Below are positions 16,712-25,477 of a stretch of DNA of 64,000 nt, piece after piece. Within the stretch, counting starts at the first letter, position 1; each line of letters starts with the position of its first letter. The notes under the pieces are model-generated. The model worked only from the letters and a program-made list of their open reading frames with translations, did not search any database and had not been told where the DNA came from. The translations under genes and the position numbers were made by a program. Source of the stretch: Paucidesulfovibrio longus DSM 6739 (GTDB lineage: Bacteria; Desulfobacterota; Desulfovibrionia; Desulfovibrionales; Desulfovibrionaceae); NCBI RefSeq assembly GCF_000420485.1, contig NZ_ATVA01000019.1, forward strand, positions 1-64,000, given 5' to 3'.

Positions 16712-17395
16712 ATGAAAACAGAAGATTATACTAACGCAGAGATCCAAGATTGGAAAATGAGGATAGCGGGATCGGCAAGTGATAACTATGGGCACTTCCC
16801 CCCAACGAAGAGCCGAATAGACTTGACTGGTCCGACACCTGTTAGCTTTCAGGGAGGAGGAACAAAAAAAGCACTGATCAAAGAAATGCTCCAAGCTCAA
16901 ACAATAGAAATCCCTTGGATTTGGGTGGAAGATGTAGAAGTTCAGATTGAATGGAGGATAAACGATTTAGAAAGATATGAATATCCTAAGACACCAGACT
17001 TAGACAACATTTTAAAACCGATCATTGACGCACTATGTGGACCAAATGGAATAATTATCGATGACTGCCAAATCGTATCAATTACCGCCACGTGTCTTGG
17101 TGGTTTTGTTGAAGGATACAATGGATTTGATGTCTCATTATTTTTCCCTGACATCTACTTCCAAAACAACAGATATATCCTCAAAAACAATCTTGAGTTT
17201 GTTGACATAGGCCAAGGGCTATTCGTACCAATAGATAGACTATCAAGTCAAAATAACGAATATATTAAGAAATTTCTCGTTTGGGCTAACTCAAGACATG
17301 CCAACAGAGATGAAGGTTCTATGATGCTGAATAGATTCTATCACAAATCAAGAGTCATGGACTTTAAACAAGTGCCTGCCCATAATTACCTTTGA
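16712..17395 (+). CDS. RusA-like Holliday-junction resolvase domain protein
   Basis: 227 residues. The RusA catalytic pattern is at about 92-130: KTPDLDNILKPIIDAL (D96, D98) and GIIIDDCQIVSITAT (D117/D118), the acidic residues that bind magnesium in RusA. RusA itself is about 120 residues; here a C-terminal extension of about 90 residues of unknown fold is added. Strongly AT-rich codon use sets it apart from the chromosome. RusA proteins usually come from prophages, so this and mrr probably arrived as a mobile remnant. No integrase is visible. Confidence 0.7.
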   Translation: MKTEDYTNAEIQDWKMRIAGSASDNYGHFPPTKSRIDLTGPTPVSFQGGGTKKALIKEMLQAQTIEIPWIWVEDVEVQIEWRINDLERYEYPKTPDLDNILKPIIDALCGPNGIIIDDCQIVSITATCLGGFVEGYNGFDVSLFFPDIYFQNNRYILKNNLEFVDIGQGLFVPIDRLSSQNNEYIKKFLVWANSRHANRDEGSMMLNRFYHKSRVMDFKQVPAHNYL

Positions 17396-17583
17396 GCTTA
17401 TCAAAACATATAGAGCCTCAATCAAAAGCTGACACATCATACTTCCCAGGCAAATCCGATAGGATAAGTGCATGTAACCGGAAGTCGCAGAGAAACTGCA
17501 CATTACAAACATACGCGATTATTACTTAAAACAACACATAGCCGACAAATAAGCATGGTGCTTTCCGGACCGGCACCAAAGAA

Positions 17584-17615
17584 AAAGGGCATCAATCTTT
17601 CGATTGATGCCCTTT
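17584..17615 (-). terminator. terminator of the tRNA transcript (bidirectional)
   Basis: Perfect 14-bp inverted repeat (17584-17597 / 17602-17615) with loop TTTC. Read on the minus strand it is followed by CTTTTTC, so it ends the tRNA-Val/tRNA-Asp transcript. It could also serve the RusA-like gene. 17396-17583 shows no gene. Confidence 0.8.
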
Positions 17616-17622
17616 GACTATC

Positions 17623-17699
<77 letters not shown>

Positions 17700-17741
17700 G
17701 CGTATATTATATGAAGGGACTTTCTCCCTACATATCAAAGA

Positions 17742-17817
17742 TGGTGGGCGGAACAGGGCTCGAACCTGTGACCCTCGGCTTGTAAGGCCGATGCTCTCCC
17801 AACTGAGCTACCCGCCC
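17742..17817 (-). tRNA. tRNA-Val (TAC)
   Basis: 76 nt with encoded CCA. Acceptor GGGCGGG, D arm TAGCTCAGTTGGGAGAGC, anticodon loop CTTACAA (TAC, Val), T arm CAGGTTCGAGCCCTG. First gene of a two-tRNA transcript with tRNA-Asp, 42 bp apart. Confidence 0.96.
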
Positions 17818-17829
17818 GTGGGAGTTCGG

Positions 17830-17859
17830 CTTGTAGCCGTCCCGCAGGAACTTGTCAAG
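17830..17859 (-). promoter_or_regulatory. sigma-70 promoter of the tRNA-Val/tRNA-Asp transcript
   Basis: On the minus strand TTGACA (17859-17854), 17-base spacer, TACAAG (17835-17830). Predicted start about 6 bases upstream of tRNA-Val. Confidence 0.7.
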
Positions 17860-18007
17860 CTCTCTTGCTCGACTGCGGCGGCTTCGTTGGAAGCTCCGTT
17901 CGTCCGCGGCGGAAGGAACGTATTTCACAGCCGGGGGCTTTTTGTCAAACCCTTTTTTCGAAAAAATAGTATTTTTTGCAAGGATCGAAATTTGTTCGAG
18001 TTATTCC

Positions 18008-19279
18008 TCAGCTTTCCGTCCAGAGCACCCGCTTGCCCTTGCGCGCGGCCCAGCCCAGCGGGAGCCCCCGGAAATACAGCGGCACGGGTCCGTCGCCCGG
18101 CGGCGACGCCAGCGCACGGCCGGACATGAGCCCGACGATTTCATCCGCATCCTGCACGTCGAGCGCGCCCTCGCCCGGTTCGGACGGCATCAGCGCCCGG
18201 CAGAACGGATCGGGCCGAAACACGTCCTTGTTCAGCTTGCCCAGGGTCGCGCCCTGCCAGCGCATCCCCGCACCGATCAGGCGCAGGGCCTCCGCATGCA
18301 GAAAGACCACCTTGCCCGCGAACTCGCAGAGCTCTCCGGGCGGAAGCCCGGCCCAGTCCAGCCCCTGCGGCCCGCGCAGGCGTTCCGCGCGCAGCCGTCT
18401 CCCCCCGGACGGAGCCCCCGTCCCGCGCCGTTCGGCCGTCGCCCCCTGGGAGTCCGTTTCTGGCTTGCGCAGCGCGGCCACGAAAAACCCCTCTCCTTCG
18501 GATTCCTCGGCCACGCGCAAGACGCCTGCCGGGCAGCCCAGCCGGGGCTCGTCAAACACGAAGCCGGGCGGCGCGGGCAACGGCTCCAGCTCCAGGCCGA
18601 GCGTCTCAAGCGCCCGAAGCACCTGGGCTTCGTTCTCGTACTCGTTGGTGGTGCAGGTGGAATAGACCAGCTTTCCGCCGGGCAGGAGCAGCTCCGCGGC
18701 CCGCTCCAGCAGCGCCCGCTGAAGGCGCAGCAGGGGCTCGACCTTTTCCCCGGACCAGAGGCTGCGCGCGCGGGGGTTCTTGTCCTCGGTGCCCCAGCCG
18801 CTGCACGGCGGGTCGAGCAGGACATGCGCAAAGGCGGGACCGCCGAAATCGAGCCGCTCGGAAGCCCCGTGCAGGGTCACGGTCTGGACGGCCCCGGCCC
18901 GGCGCAGATTGGCGCGCAGCGTGGCGATGCGTCCGGTGGAAGGCTCGCAGCCGAGCACGAAACCCTGCGGTCCGGCGAGCCGCGCGAGCAGTCCGGTCTT
19001 GCTGCCGGGAGCGGCGCACATGTCCAGCACGCTCGCGCCCGCAGGCGGATCGAGCGCCAGGGCCGGAAGCATGGACGAGCGGTCCTGGATGTAGACGCGG
19101 CCGAACCGCGCCGCAGCGCTGGTGCCCAGGGGCGACGGCTCGCTGGTCAGCACGCGGGCCAAGGGCGAAAACGGCTCCTGCTCGAAGCCGAAGCCTTCGG
19201 CCCGGAGCAGCGCCTCCACCAGGGGAGCCCGCTGTTCGGAACAGACGAGACGGAAATTGCGGCGTGATTCGTTGCCCAT
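18008..19279 (-). CDS. RsmF/NOL1-type rRNA m5C methyltransferase
   Basis: 423 residues. The start at 19279 is preferred (AAGGTG six bases upstream) over an in-frame ATG 45 bases earlier that has no ribosome site. SAM motif I is VLDMCAAPGSKTG; motif IV LLDPPCSGWGTEDKNP and motif VI YSTCTT carry the two active-site cysteines of RNA (cytosine-5) methyltransferases. A C-terminal domain (about 290-420: GAGMRWQGATLGKLNKDVFR) resembles the RNA-binding tail of RsmF. Expected to methylate one cytosine of 16S rRNA using S-adenosylmethionine. The exact position is not deducible. Confidence 0.87.
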   Translation of the reverse strand: MGNESRRNFRLVCSEQRAPLVEALLRAEGFGFEQEPFSPLARVLTSEPSPLGTSAAARFGRVYIQDRSSMLPALALDPPAGASVLDMCAAPGSKTGLLARLAGPQGFVLGCEPSTGRIATLRANLRRAGAVQTVTLHGASERLDFGGPAFAHVLLDPPCSGWGTEDKNPRARSLWSGEKVEPLLRLQRALLERAAELLLPGGKLVYSTCTTNEYENEAQVLRALETLGLELEPLPAPPGFVFDEPRLGCPAGVLRVAEESEGEGFFVAALRKPETDSQGATAERRGTGAPSGGRRLRAERLRGPQGLDWAGLPPGELCEFAGKVVFLHAEALRLIGAGMRWQGATLGKLNKDVFRPDPFCRALMPSEPGEGALDVQDADEIVGLMSGRALASPPGDGPVPLYFRGLPLGWAARKGKRVLWTES

Positions 19280-19509
19280 TGCATCACCTTGTTTTTTCCT
19301 GGCGCGGGGAGTATGAAATTTCACCCGCTGTCAGCCTTACCCGGCCCGAATAGTGCGTTTTGACGGGATGATCAACCAACGCATCTGGACGGTCCGAATC
19401 ACGTATGTTTTGCAACCCGGCCCACATCTTGATAAGAGGGCTCATACCGCGCTCGGCGAGCGCGGCCACGATGAACACGCGCAACACGCGTTGCAACCGG
19501 AGGAATCGA

Positions 19510-21156
19510 ATGCGTTCCAAAAGCCTCATCTGCCTGCAAACTCTGGCCTGTCTGCTGCTGACCTGGGCGCTGCTTCCCGGTCCGGCCGCCGCTCAGGTCA
19601 AGACCTTCGTGGTCTTTCCCTTCAACTATATGGGCCCTGAGAAATATCAGCATTACGGCAAAGGCGCGAGTTCGCGCATCAAGCGCAAGCTGACCGTGCC
19701 CGGCACTCTGGAGCCCGCCCAGGATTCCGTGGCCCTGGCCCTCGGCCAGGAAGCCCCGGCCAACAGCAGCGCCGCCCGCAACACGCTCGCCGGCACGGGA
19801 ACCGACTACCTCGTCTGGGGCAACATCGGCGTCTCCGGCGACAAGGTCTCCCTGGAGGTCACCCTCCAGAGCCTGAACAGCGACCCCATCGTCAAGAACT
19901 CCGAAGTTCCGTTGGACGAGGTGACCATGGAACTCGACCGCATGGCGGGCGAGATCACCAGCCAGCTCTTCAACACCGCGCAGCAGGCCGAGGCCGACCA
20001 GCAGCAAGGCGCCAGCGCCAGCGCCGCCAACCCCTCGTTCCTCGACGCCCAGGCCACGGCGAACCAGCAGCCCACCGTATCCTCGGTGAACCCGCAATTC
20101 CGCTACGAGGGCGGCACGCACAACACGGGCCGCTGGCAGAGCCAGGGCCTGCGCTTCGCCTCGCGCAGCATGGCCGTCTGCGACGCCACGGGCGACGGCA
20201 AGAACGAAATCTTCCTGCTCAAGGACCACTCCCTGGAAGCCTACAGAATCGAGCAGGACCGCCTCATGCCCATGGGCGAGGTCACCTTCGCGTCCAAGGC
20301 CGACCTGATCTCGCTTCAGTCCATCGACCTGGACAAGGACGGAGCCAGCGAACTCGTCGTCACCACCTACCGCGACGAAGCGCCGCTTTCCTACATCTAC
20401 CGCTTCAACGGCTCCGGCTTCTCGCCCGTGGTCGAGGACGTCCGCATGTTCCTGAACGTGGTGCGCATGCCCCCGACCTTCACCTCGATCCTCATCGGGC
20501 AGCCCAAGGGCAGAAACAACCTGCTTGATTCCGACGACGTGCACGAGGTCTACGTCTCCGGAAAGTCCGTCATCGAAGGCAAGAAGGTGGCAATGCCGCC
20601 CTTCGGCAACATCTACAACTTCGCCTACCTGCCGGAAAAGGGCACCTACAAGGTGGCCATGCTGGACTCCTTCGGCAGAATCCAGATCTTCTCCGCGGAC
20701 CTCAAGCCCGAATCCGTGTCCCAGGAAACCTACAACAGCTCGGCCATCCCCCTGGAGCTGCCCACGGCCGTGGTTCCCGGCCTCGGCTCCCACCGCGACG
20801 TCTCCGAGCAGCAGTACTACTACATTCCCATGCCCATGCTCGCCACCAACCTGATGACCGGCACGGACAAGTACGAACTGCTCCTGAACCGGGACATCTC
20901 CGTGGCGGCCCAGGTCTTCAAGCGCTTCCGCACCTTCACCCAGGGCGAAATCCACTCGCTGTTCTGGGACGGCACGGGCATGAGCCTGTCCTGGAAGACG
21001 CGGCGCATCAACGGCACCGTGGTGGCCTACGACATCGTGGACTACAACAACGACGGGCAGCTCGACCTGATCGTGCTGGTGAACACCTATCCCGGCGCAA
21101 TCCAGCTCGACTACCGCAAGACCGTGCTCTTCGCCTACGATCTCAACCTGAAATAG
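19510..21156 (+). CDS. secreted FG-GAP/VCBS beta-propeller protein
   Basis: 548 residues from the ATG after GGAGGAA. Signal peptide to about residue 29 (ending PAAAQ). Residues 30-175 resemble a periplasmic domain built like other bacterial outer-membrane assembly helpers (KTFVVFPFNYMGPEKY). From about 215 on there are FG-GAP-like calcium motifs: AVCDATGDGKNEIFLL, IDLDKDGASELVV and DYNNDGQLDLIVLV. These loops build an integrin-like propeller. Likely periplasmic or surface-exposed; no enzymatic role is evident. Single-gene unit with a strong terminator. Confidence 0.75.
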   Translation: MRSKSLICLQTLACLLLTWALLPGPAAAQVKTFVVFPFNYMGPEKYQHYGKGASSRIKRKLTVPGTLEPAQDSVALALGQEAPANSSAARNTLAGTGTDYLVWGNIGVSGDKVSLEVTLQSLNSDPIVKNSEVPLDEVTMELDRMAGEITSQLFNTAQQAEADQQQGASASAANPSFLDAQATANQQPTVSSVNPQFRYEGGTHNTGRWQSQGLRFASRSMAVCDATGDGKNEIFLLKDHSLEAYRIEQDRLMPMGEVTFASKADLISLQSIDLDKDGASELVVTTYRDEAPLSYIYRFNGSGFSPVVEDVRMFLNVVRMPPTFTSILIGQPKGRNNLLDSDDVHEVYVSGKSVIEGKKVAMPPFGNIYNFAYLPEKGTYKVAMLDSFGRIQIFSADLKPESVSQETYNSSAIPLELPTAVVPGLGSHRDVSEQQYYYIPMPMLATNLMTGTDKYELLLNRDISVAAQVFKRFRTFTQGEIHSLFWDGTGMSLSWKTRRINGTVVAYDIVDYNNDGQLDLIVLVNTYPGAIQLDYRKTVLFAYDLNLK

Positions 21157-21163
21157 CTTCACG

Positions 21164-21195
21164 AGGCCCGGCGGTTCGCTGCCGGGCCTTTTTTT
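21164..21195 (+). terminator. rho-independent terminator
   Basis: AGGCCCGGC (21164-21172) / GCCGGGCCT (21181-21189) followed by a run of T to 21195, nine bases after the FG-GAP gene. Confidence 0.9.
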
Positions 21196-21214
21196 AAACA
21201 ATAAGGGGAGGGAC

Positions 21215-22291
21215 ATGAAACGCATTTTTCTTCTGACGGCGCTGCTCGGCGCGCTGCTGCTCGCCGGATGCGGGGGCTCGGGCGACCAGCAGGCCGCCCA
21301 GAAATCCGAGACGCAGACTGAAGGCCAGCCCGCGGCCGAGGCTCCCGCCAAGCCGGAACCCGTCAAGCTGACCTACGCCAACTTTCCGCCCGCCTTCACT
21401 GTGCCCTGCGTGCAGATGGAGCGCTGGAAGGACGAGGTGCAAAATCGCAGCGACGGCGCCGTGGCCGTGGAAACCTTCCCCGGCGGCACCCTGCTCAACG
21501 CCAAGAACATGCTGCGCGGCGTCATCGAAGGCCAGGCCGACATCGGCTGCGTGGCCATGTCCTACATGCCGGGCGTGTTTCCGCTCTCCTCCGTGGTGGA
21601 GATGCCTGTCGGCTTCCACTCCGGCAAGACGTCCTCCCAGGTGCTCTGGGCCATGTACGAGAAGTATCAGCCCGCCGAGCTGAAGGACGTCAAGGTGCTG
21701 ACCCTCTTCGCCACCCCGCCGAGCAACATCATGTCCCGCACCCCGGTGAAATCCATCGCGGACATGCAGGGCCTGGAGCTGCGCGGCAACGGCACCTCCG
21801 GCAAGTTCCTCGACGCCCTCGGCGCCGTGACCGTGAGCATGCCCATGCCCGAGGTGCCGGACGCGCTCCAGAAGAGCATCGTCCAGGGCCTGTACACCTC
21901 CCTGGAAGTGCTCCAGGACATGAAGTTCGCGGAGTTCTGCCCCTACGCCACCATCACCGACGGCCCGGTCTACATCTTCGCCGTGGTCATGAACAAGGCC
22001 AAGTGGGACGCCCTGCCCGAAGCCGCCAAGAAGGCCATGGACGGTCTCTCCGCCGAACAGGCCGCCTGGACCGGCGAGTACTGGGACACCCACACGGCCG
22101 AGGCCGTGGAATGGGCCATCCAGAACCACGGACTCCAGGTCTTCGAGTTCTCCGACGAGGACAAGGCCACGGCCCGGGAAAAGTCCGCCGCCATCATCGA
22201 CGCCTGGAAGCAGTCCGCCACCGCTGCGGGCCTTCCCGCCGATCAGATCATGGACGACCTGCTCGCCTTCAAGGCCCAGTTCGCAAACTAG
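21215..22291 (+). CDS. TRAP transporter substrate-binding lipoprotein (DctP family)
   Basis: 358 residues after the ribosome site GGGGAGGG. Lipoprotein signal with lipobox LLLAGC, then a Gln/Glu/Ala/Pro-rich linker (about 22-50) and the DctP fold (about 52-350): LTYANFPPAF, FPGGTLLNAKNMLRGVIEGQ (in part) and ELRGNGTSGKFLDALGA, which includes the conserved Arg that binds carboxylates. Binds an organic acid outside the membrane and delivers it to the DctQM permease encoded next. Substrate is not known. Lipid anchoring, rather than a free periplasmic protein, is notable. Confidence 0.92.
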   Translation: MKRIFLLTALLGALLLAGCGGSGDQQAAQKSETQTEGQPAAEAPAKPEPVKLTYANFPPAFTVPCVQMERWKDEVQNRSDGAVAVETFPGGTLLNAKNMLRGVIEGQADIGCVAMSYMPGVFPLSSVVEMPVGFHSGKTSSQVLWAMYEKYQPAELKDVKVLTLFATPPSNIMSRTPVKSIADMQGLELRGNGTSGKFLDALGAVTVSMPMPEVPDALQKSIVQGLYTSLEVLQDMKFAEFCPYATITDGPVYIFAVVMNKAKWDALPEAAKKAMDGLSAEQAAWTGEYWDTHTAEAVEWAIQNHGLQVFEFSDEDKATAREKSAAIIDAWKQSATAAGLPADQIMDDLLAFKAQFAN

Positions 22292-22304
22292 CCGCAACCG
22301 TTTC

Positions 22305-22334
22305 GCCGCGCTCCCTCTTGCGGGGGAGCGCGGC
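22305..22334 (+). other. mRNA hairpin between dctP and dctQ
   Basis: GCCGCGCTCCC (22305-22315) with GGGAGCGCGGC (22324-22334), no T-run. Such hairpins usually stabilise the binding-protein message and lower expression of the permease genes. Confidence 0.55.
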
Positions 22335-22351
22335 GCTTCATCGGACCGCCA

Positions 22352-22852
22352 ATGCAGACGCTCCTTCGCCATCTCGACGCCGCGGCCGGACGCATGGCCA
22401 CCGCCCTGGCGGTGCTCGCCGGAATATTCCTCGTGGCCGCCATGCTCCTGGCCTGCGCCAACATGATCCTGCGCGCCGTGGCCGAACCCATCCAGGGCAC
22501 CGTGGAACTGGTCGGCTTCTTCGGCGCGGTGCTGACGGCCTTTTCCCTGGGATTCGCCCAGCGCAAGCGCGGGCACATCTTCGTGGGCCTGCTCACGGAG
22601 CAGATGCCCAAGGCGCTCCAGCGCGGTTCCGACGCGATCCAGTATCTCGTCTCCTGCGCCTTCTTCGCGCTGGCCGCCGAGGAAACCATGGACTGGGGAA
22701 TGGATCTGATCCGCACCGGGGAACTCTCGCAGACGCTGCGCATCCCCTACCATTTCTTTGTTTTCGCCGCGGCCTTCGGCTGCCTGGCCATGGCCTTCGT
22801 CCTCTTCGTGGACTTCCTCAAAACCCTGCTCCCGCAGGAAATCCAGGGCTGA
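22352..22852 (+). CDS. TRAP transporter small permease (DctQ family)
   Basis: 166 residues with four membrane helices (about 18-45, 52-72, 92-115 and 132-155). It has the family segment GTVELVGFFGAVLTAFSLGFAQRKRGHIFV (quoted in halves: GTVELVGFFGAVLTAF and SLGFAQRKRGHI). Partner of the DctM permease; the next gene begins one base after its stop. Confidence 0.9.
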   Translation: MQTLLRHLDAAAGRMATALAVLAGIFLVAAMLLACANMILRAVAEPIQGTVELVGFFGAVLTAFSLGFAQRKRGHIFVGLLTEQMPKALQRGSDAIQYLVSCAFFALAAEETMDWGMDLIRTGELSQTLRIPYHFFVFAAAFGCLAMAFVLFVDFLKTLLPQEIQG

Positions 22853-22853
22853 C

Positions 22854-24155
22854 ATGGATCCGACCAGCATCGGCCTCGCAGGCATCGTCCTGCTCCTGGC
22901 CGTCATCTTTCTCTTCCGCATTCCCGTGGGCTTCGCCATGGGCGTGCTCGGCTTCGCGGGCTACGCCCTGATCCTGAACATGAACGCGGCCCGCGCCATG
23001 CTCGGCACCGTGGTCTGGGACACCTTCTCCAGCTACGGGCTGACCGTGATCCCCCTGTTCATCCTCATGGGCCAGATCTGCTTCTACTCCGGGGTCAACG
23101 AGCGGCTCTACAAGACCGCCTACGTCTGGATGGGACAGATCCGGGGCGGCATGGCCATGGCCACGGTGCTGGCCTGCGGCGGGTTCGCCGCCATCTGCGG
23201 CTCGAACACGGCCACGGCCGCGACCATGAGCTCCGTGGCCCTGCCGGAAATGAAGAAATACGGCTACAGCCCGGTGCTCTCCACGGGCGTGGTGGCCGCC
23301 GGGTCCACCCTGGGCGTGGTCATCCCCCCGTCCGTGGTGCTGATCATCTACGGCTTGCAGGTCGGCGAGAGCATCGGCAAGCTCTTCTGGGGCGGCATGG
23401 TGCCGGGCATTTTGCTCCTGGCGCTCTTTCTGGGAACGGTCTGGGCGCTCTGCCTGCGCCACCCCGCCTGGGGCCCGGCCGGACCGCGCACCTCCTTCCT
23501 GGACAAGCTGCGTTCCCTGCCCGGCTCCCTGGAAATGATCGTGCTCTTCGGCCTGGTCATGGGCGGGCTCTTCGCCGGGCTCTTCTCGCCCACGGAAGTG
23601 GGCGCGGCAGGCTCGGCCCTGGCGCTCCTGCTCGCCGTGGCCACAGGCAAGATGACCGTGAGCAAGTTCATCCAGGCCCTCAGCGACACCATCAAGATAT
23701 CCTGCATGATCCTGGTGATCATGATGGGCGCGGTGATCTTCGCCAAGTTCCTGACCATCGCCCGGCTGCCCACGGAAATCGCCGCCTTCGTGACCTCCCT
23801 GCCCGTGCCCGCCTGGACCGTGATCGTGCTCATCTGCCTGATCTACGCCGTGGGCGGCATGGTCATGGACGCCCTGGCCCTGCTCCTGGTGACCATCCCC
23901 ATCTTCCAACCCGTGGTCCAGGCCATGGGCTACGACCTGATCTGGTTCGGCGTGCTCATCACCGTGGTCACGACCATGGGAGCCATCACCCCGCCCGTGG
24001 GCGTGAACACCTTCATCGTGGCCTCCATGGCCCAGGACGTGCCCATGCGGCATGTTTTCGCCGGGGTGAGCTACTTCCTGGCCTGCTATGCGGTCGTGGT
24101 CGCCCTGCTGATGATCTTCCCCGCCCTGGTGCTCTACCTGCCCGGCCTGATGTAG
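22854..24155 (+). CDS. TRAP transporter large permease (DctM family)
   Basis: 433 residues. Start ATG immediately after the dctQ stop (TGACATG). About 12 membrane segments. DctM marks include ILMGQICFYSGVNERLY, AICGSNTATAATMSSVALPEM, GSTLGVVIPPSVVLIIYG and TPPVGVNTFIVASMA. It catalyses sodium-driven uptake of the acid handed over by DctP. A GC-rich hairpin without a T-run lies at 24171-24190. Confidence 0.93.
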   Translation: MDPTSIGLAGIVLLLAVIFLFRIPVGFAMGVLGFAGYALILNMNAARAMLGTVVWDTFSSYGLTVIPLFILMGQICFYSGVNERLYKTAYVWMGQIRGGMAMATVLACGGFAAICGSNTATAATMSSVALPEMKKYGYSPVLSTGVVAAGSTLGVVIPPSVVLIIYGLQVGESIGKLFWGGMVPGILLLALFLGTVWALCLRHPAWGPAGPRTSFLDKLRSLPGSLEMIVLFGLVMGGLFAGLFSPTEVGAAGSALALLLAVATGKMTVSKFIQALSDTIKISCMILVIMMGAVIFAKFLTIARLPTEIAAFVTSLPVPAWTVIVLICLIYAVGGMVMDALALLLVTIPIFQPVVQAMGYDLIWFGVLITVVTTMGAITPPVGVNTFIVASMAQDVPMRHVFAGVSYFLACYAVVVALLMIFPALVLYLPGLM

Positions 24156-24222
24156 CCCGGCATGGTGCATGGCGGGCCGCAAGGCCCGCCGCACAAGGGT
24201 TCCGCACCCCGCAAAAAAACGC

Positions 24223-24251
24223 TTGCCTCCCCACCCGCCCCCTGATAGACC
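24223..24251 (+). promoter_or_regulatory. promoter of the TPP-riboswitch/thi4 unit
   Basis: TTGCCT (24223-24228), 17-base spacer, TAGACC (24246-24251). Predicted start near 24258, at the beginning of the aptamer. Confidence 0.45.
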
Positions 24252-24258
24252 GCCCCTG

Positions 24259-24344
24259 TCCGGTTGGGGTGTCCCGCTCATCTGCGGGGCTGAGAGCACA
24301 CCCATCGAACCTGCTCCAGTTCACACTGGCGAAGGGAACTCGGA
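24259..24344 (+). ncRNA. TPP riboswitch (THI element)
   Basis: The conserved parts of the thiamine-pyrophosphate aptamer are present in order: GGGGTG (24266-24271), GGGGCTGAGAG (24286-24296), ACCC, GAACCTG (24307-24313), ACTGGCG and AGGGAA. The ends pair as P1 (CCGGTT with AACTCGG). It precedes a terminator hairpin at 24398-24424 and thi4, so thiamine pyrophosphate should shut off thi4 by termination. Confidence 0.95.
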
Positions 24345-24397
24345 TTCCAAAGGGGGCCATTGGCCCCTCATCCATCTCCCTCTTTGTCAGAACGCTG

Positions 24398-24424
24398 GGG
24401 CGCGAACGTTTCGCGCCCTTTTTT
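24398..24424 (+). terminator. riboswitch-controlled terminator upstream of thi4
   Basis: GGGCGCGAA (24398-24406) / TTCGCGCCC (24410-24418) then six T. It lies between the aptamer and the ATG at 24493. A further GGGGCC/GGCCCC element at about 24353-24367 may be part of the switching stem. Confidence 0.85.
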
Positions 24425-24492
24425 GCGTACCCCCATCGGCGTCTTGCTCCGCACCGGCGGAGCCAACCTTATCTCGCTTAAGGAGGACGCTC

Positions 24493-25302
24493 ATGAACCC
24501 GAATCAACCCAAACCCCTGGACGAACGCGTCATCACCGAGGCCATCGCGGACCGCTACTTCGCCAAGTTCAAGTCCTGCCTGGACCTGGACGTGGCCATC
24601 GTGGGCGGCGGCCCTTCCGGCCTGACCGCCGCCTGGAAGCTGGCTTCCGAAGGCTTCAACGTGGGCCTGTTCGAGCGCAAGCTGTCCCTCGGCGGCGGCA
24701 TGTGGGGCGGCGGCATGACCTGGAACATGGTCGTGGTCCAGGAGGAAAGCCGCCACATCCTCGAAGAGGCGGGCGTGCCCGTGGAACTCTACCGCGACGG
24801 CTACTACACGGCCGACGCCGTGACCTGCACCACCACCCTGGCCTCCCGCGCCTGCGTGGCCGGGGCCAAGGTCTTCAACTGCACCACGGTGGAAGACGTC
24901 TGCATCCGCGAGGAAGCGGGCGGCAAGCGCGTGACCGGACTGGTCATCAACTCCTCGCCCGTGGAAATGGCCGGGCTGCACATCGACCCCGTGGTGCTCG
25001 GCTCCAAGTGCCTGATCGAGGCCACGGGCCACGCCACCGAAGTGCTCAAGACCCTGGTGCGCAAGAACGACGTGCGCCTGAACACGCCCTCCGGCGGCAT
25101 CGAGGGCGAGCAGTCCATGTGGGCCGAGCGCGCCGAGACCACCACGGTGGACAACACCCGCGAGGTCTTCCCCGGCATGTGGGTCGCGGGCATGGCCGCC
25201 AACGCCACCTACGGCTCCTACCGCATGGGCCCCATCTTCGGGGGCATGCTCCTCTCCGGACTGAAGGTGGCCGAAGAGATCGCCAAACAGCTGCGCGGCT
25301 AG
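24493..25302 (+). CDS. thi4: thiazole synthase Thi4, sulfide-dependent type
   Basis: 269 residues from the ATG after AAGGAGG. Rossmann motif VAIVGGGPSGLTAAW (about 34-48), LFERKLSLGGGMWGGG, and a C-terminal GMAANATYGSYRMGPIFGGM. Thi4 builds the thiazole phosphate carboxylate of thiamine from NAD and glycine. In yeast the sulfur comes from an active-site cysteine and the enzyme acts once. In archaeal and anaerobe enzymes that residue is histidine and free sulfide is used catalytically. Here the segment reads EMAGLHIDP with H163, so the sulfide-using type is predicted, fitting a sulfate reducer. Expression is under a TPP riboswitch. Confidence 0.93.
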   Translation: MNPNQPKPLDERVITEAIADRYFAKFKSCLDLDVAIVGGGPSGLTAAWKLASEGFNVGLFERKLSLGGGMWGGGMTWNMVVVQEESRHILEEAGVPVELYRDGYYTADAVTCTTTLASRACVAGAKVFNCTTVEDVCIREEAGGKRVTGLVINSSPVEMAGLHIDPVVLGSKCLIEATGHATEVLKTLVRKNDVRLNTPSGGIEGEQSMWAERAETTTVDNTREVFPGMWVAGMAANATYGSYRMGPIFGGMLLSGLKVAEEIAKQLRG

Positions 25303-25318
25303 CGCGACATTCCAACAA

Positions 25319-25346
25319 GGGGGGAGCTTCGGCTCCCCCTGCTTTT
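25319..25346 (+). terminator. terminator after thi4
   Basis: GGGGGAGC-TTCG-GCTCCCCC stem-loop (about 25320-25339) followed by TGCTTTTG. Confidence 0.75.
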
Positions 25347-25477
25347 GCCTGCCGCGCGAAACGCAGGGACGCCTTTGGCGTTGACGAAGGCCCCCGACCT
25401 CGGCGACCATGCGCCATGCCCGAACGACATCGCCCGAACCGAGCCGCCGCCGCGCCCGGCACCGGAAAGGAAGCGCC

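Noticed and set aside
19399-21366. 655-residue open frame opposite the FG-GAP gene
   Set aside because: Same GC-driven shadow; the + strand gene has a signal peptide, calcium motifs and ribosome site.
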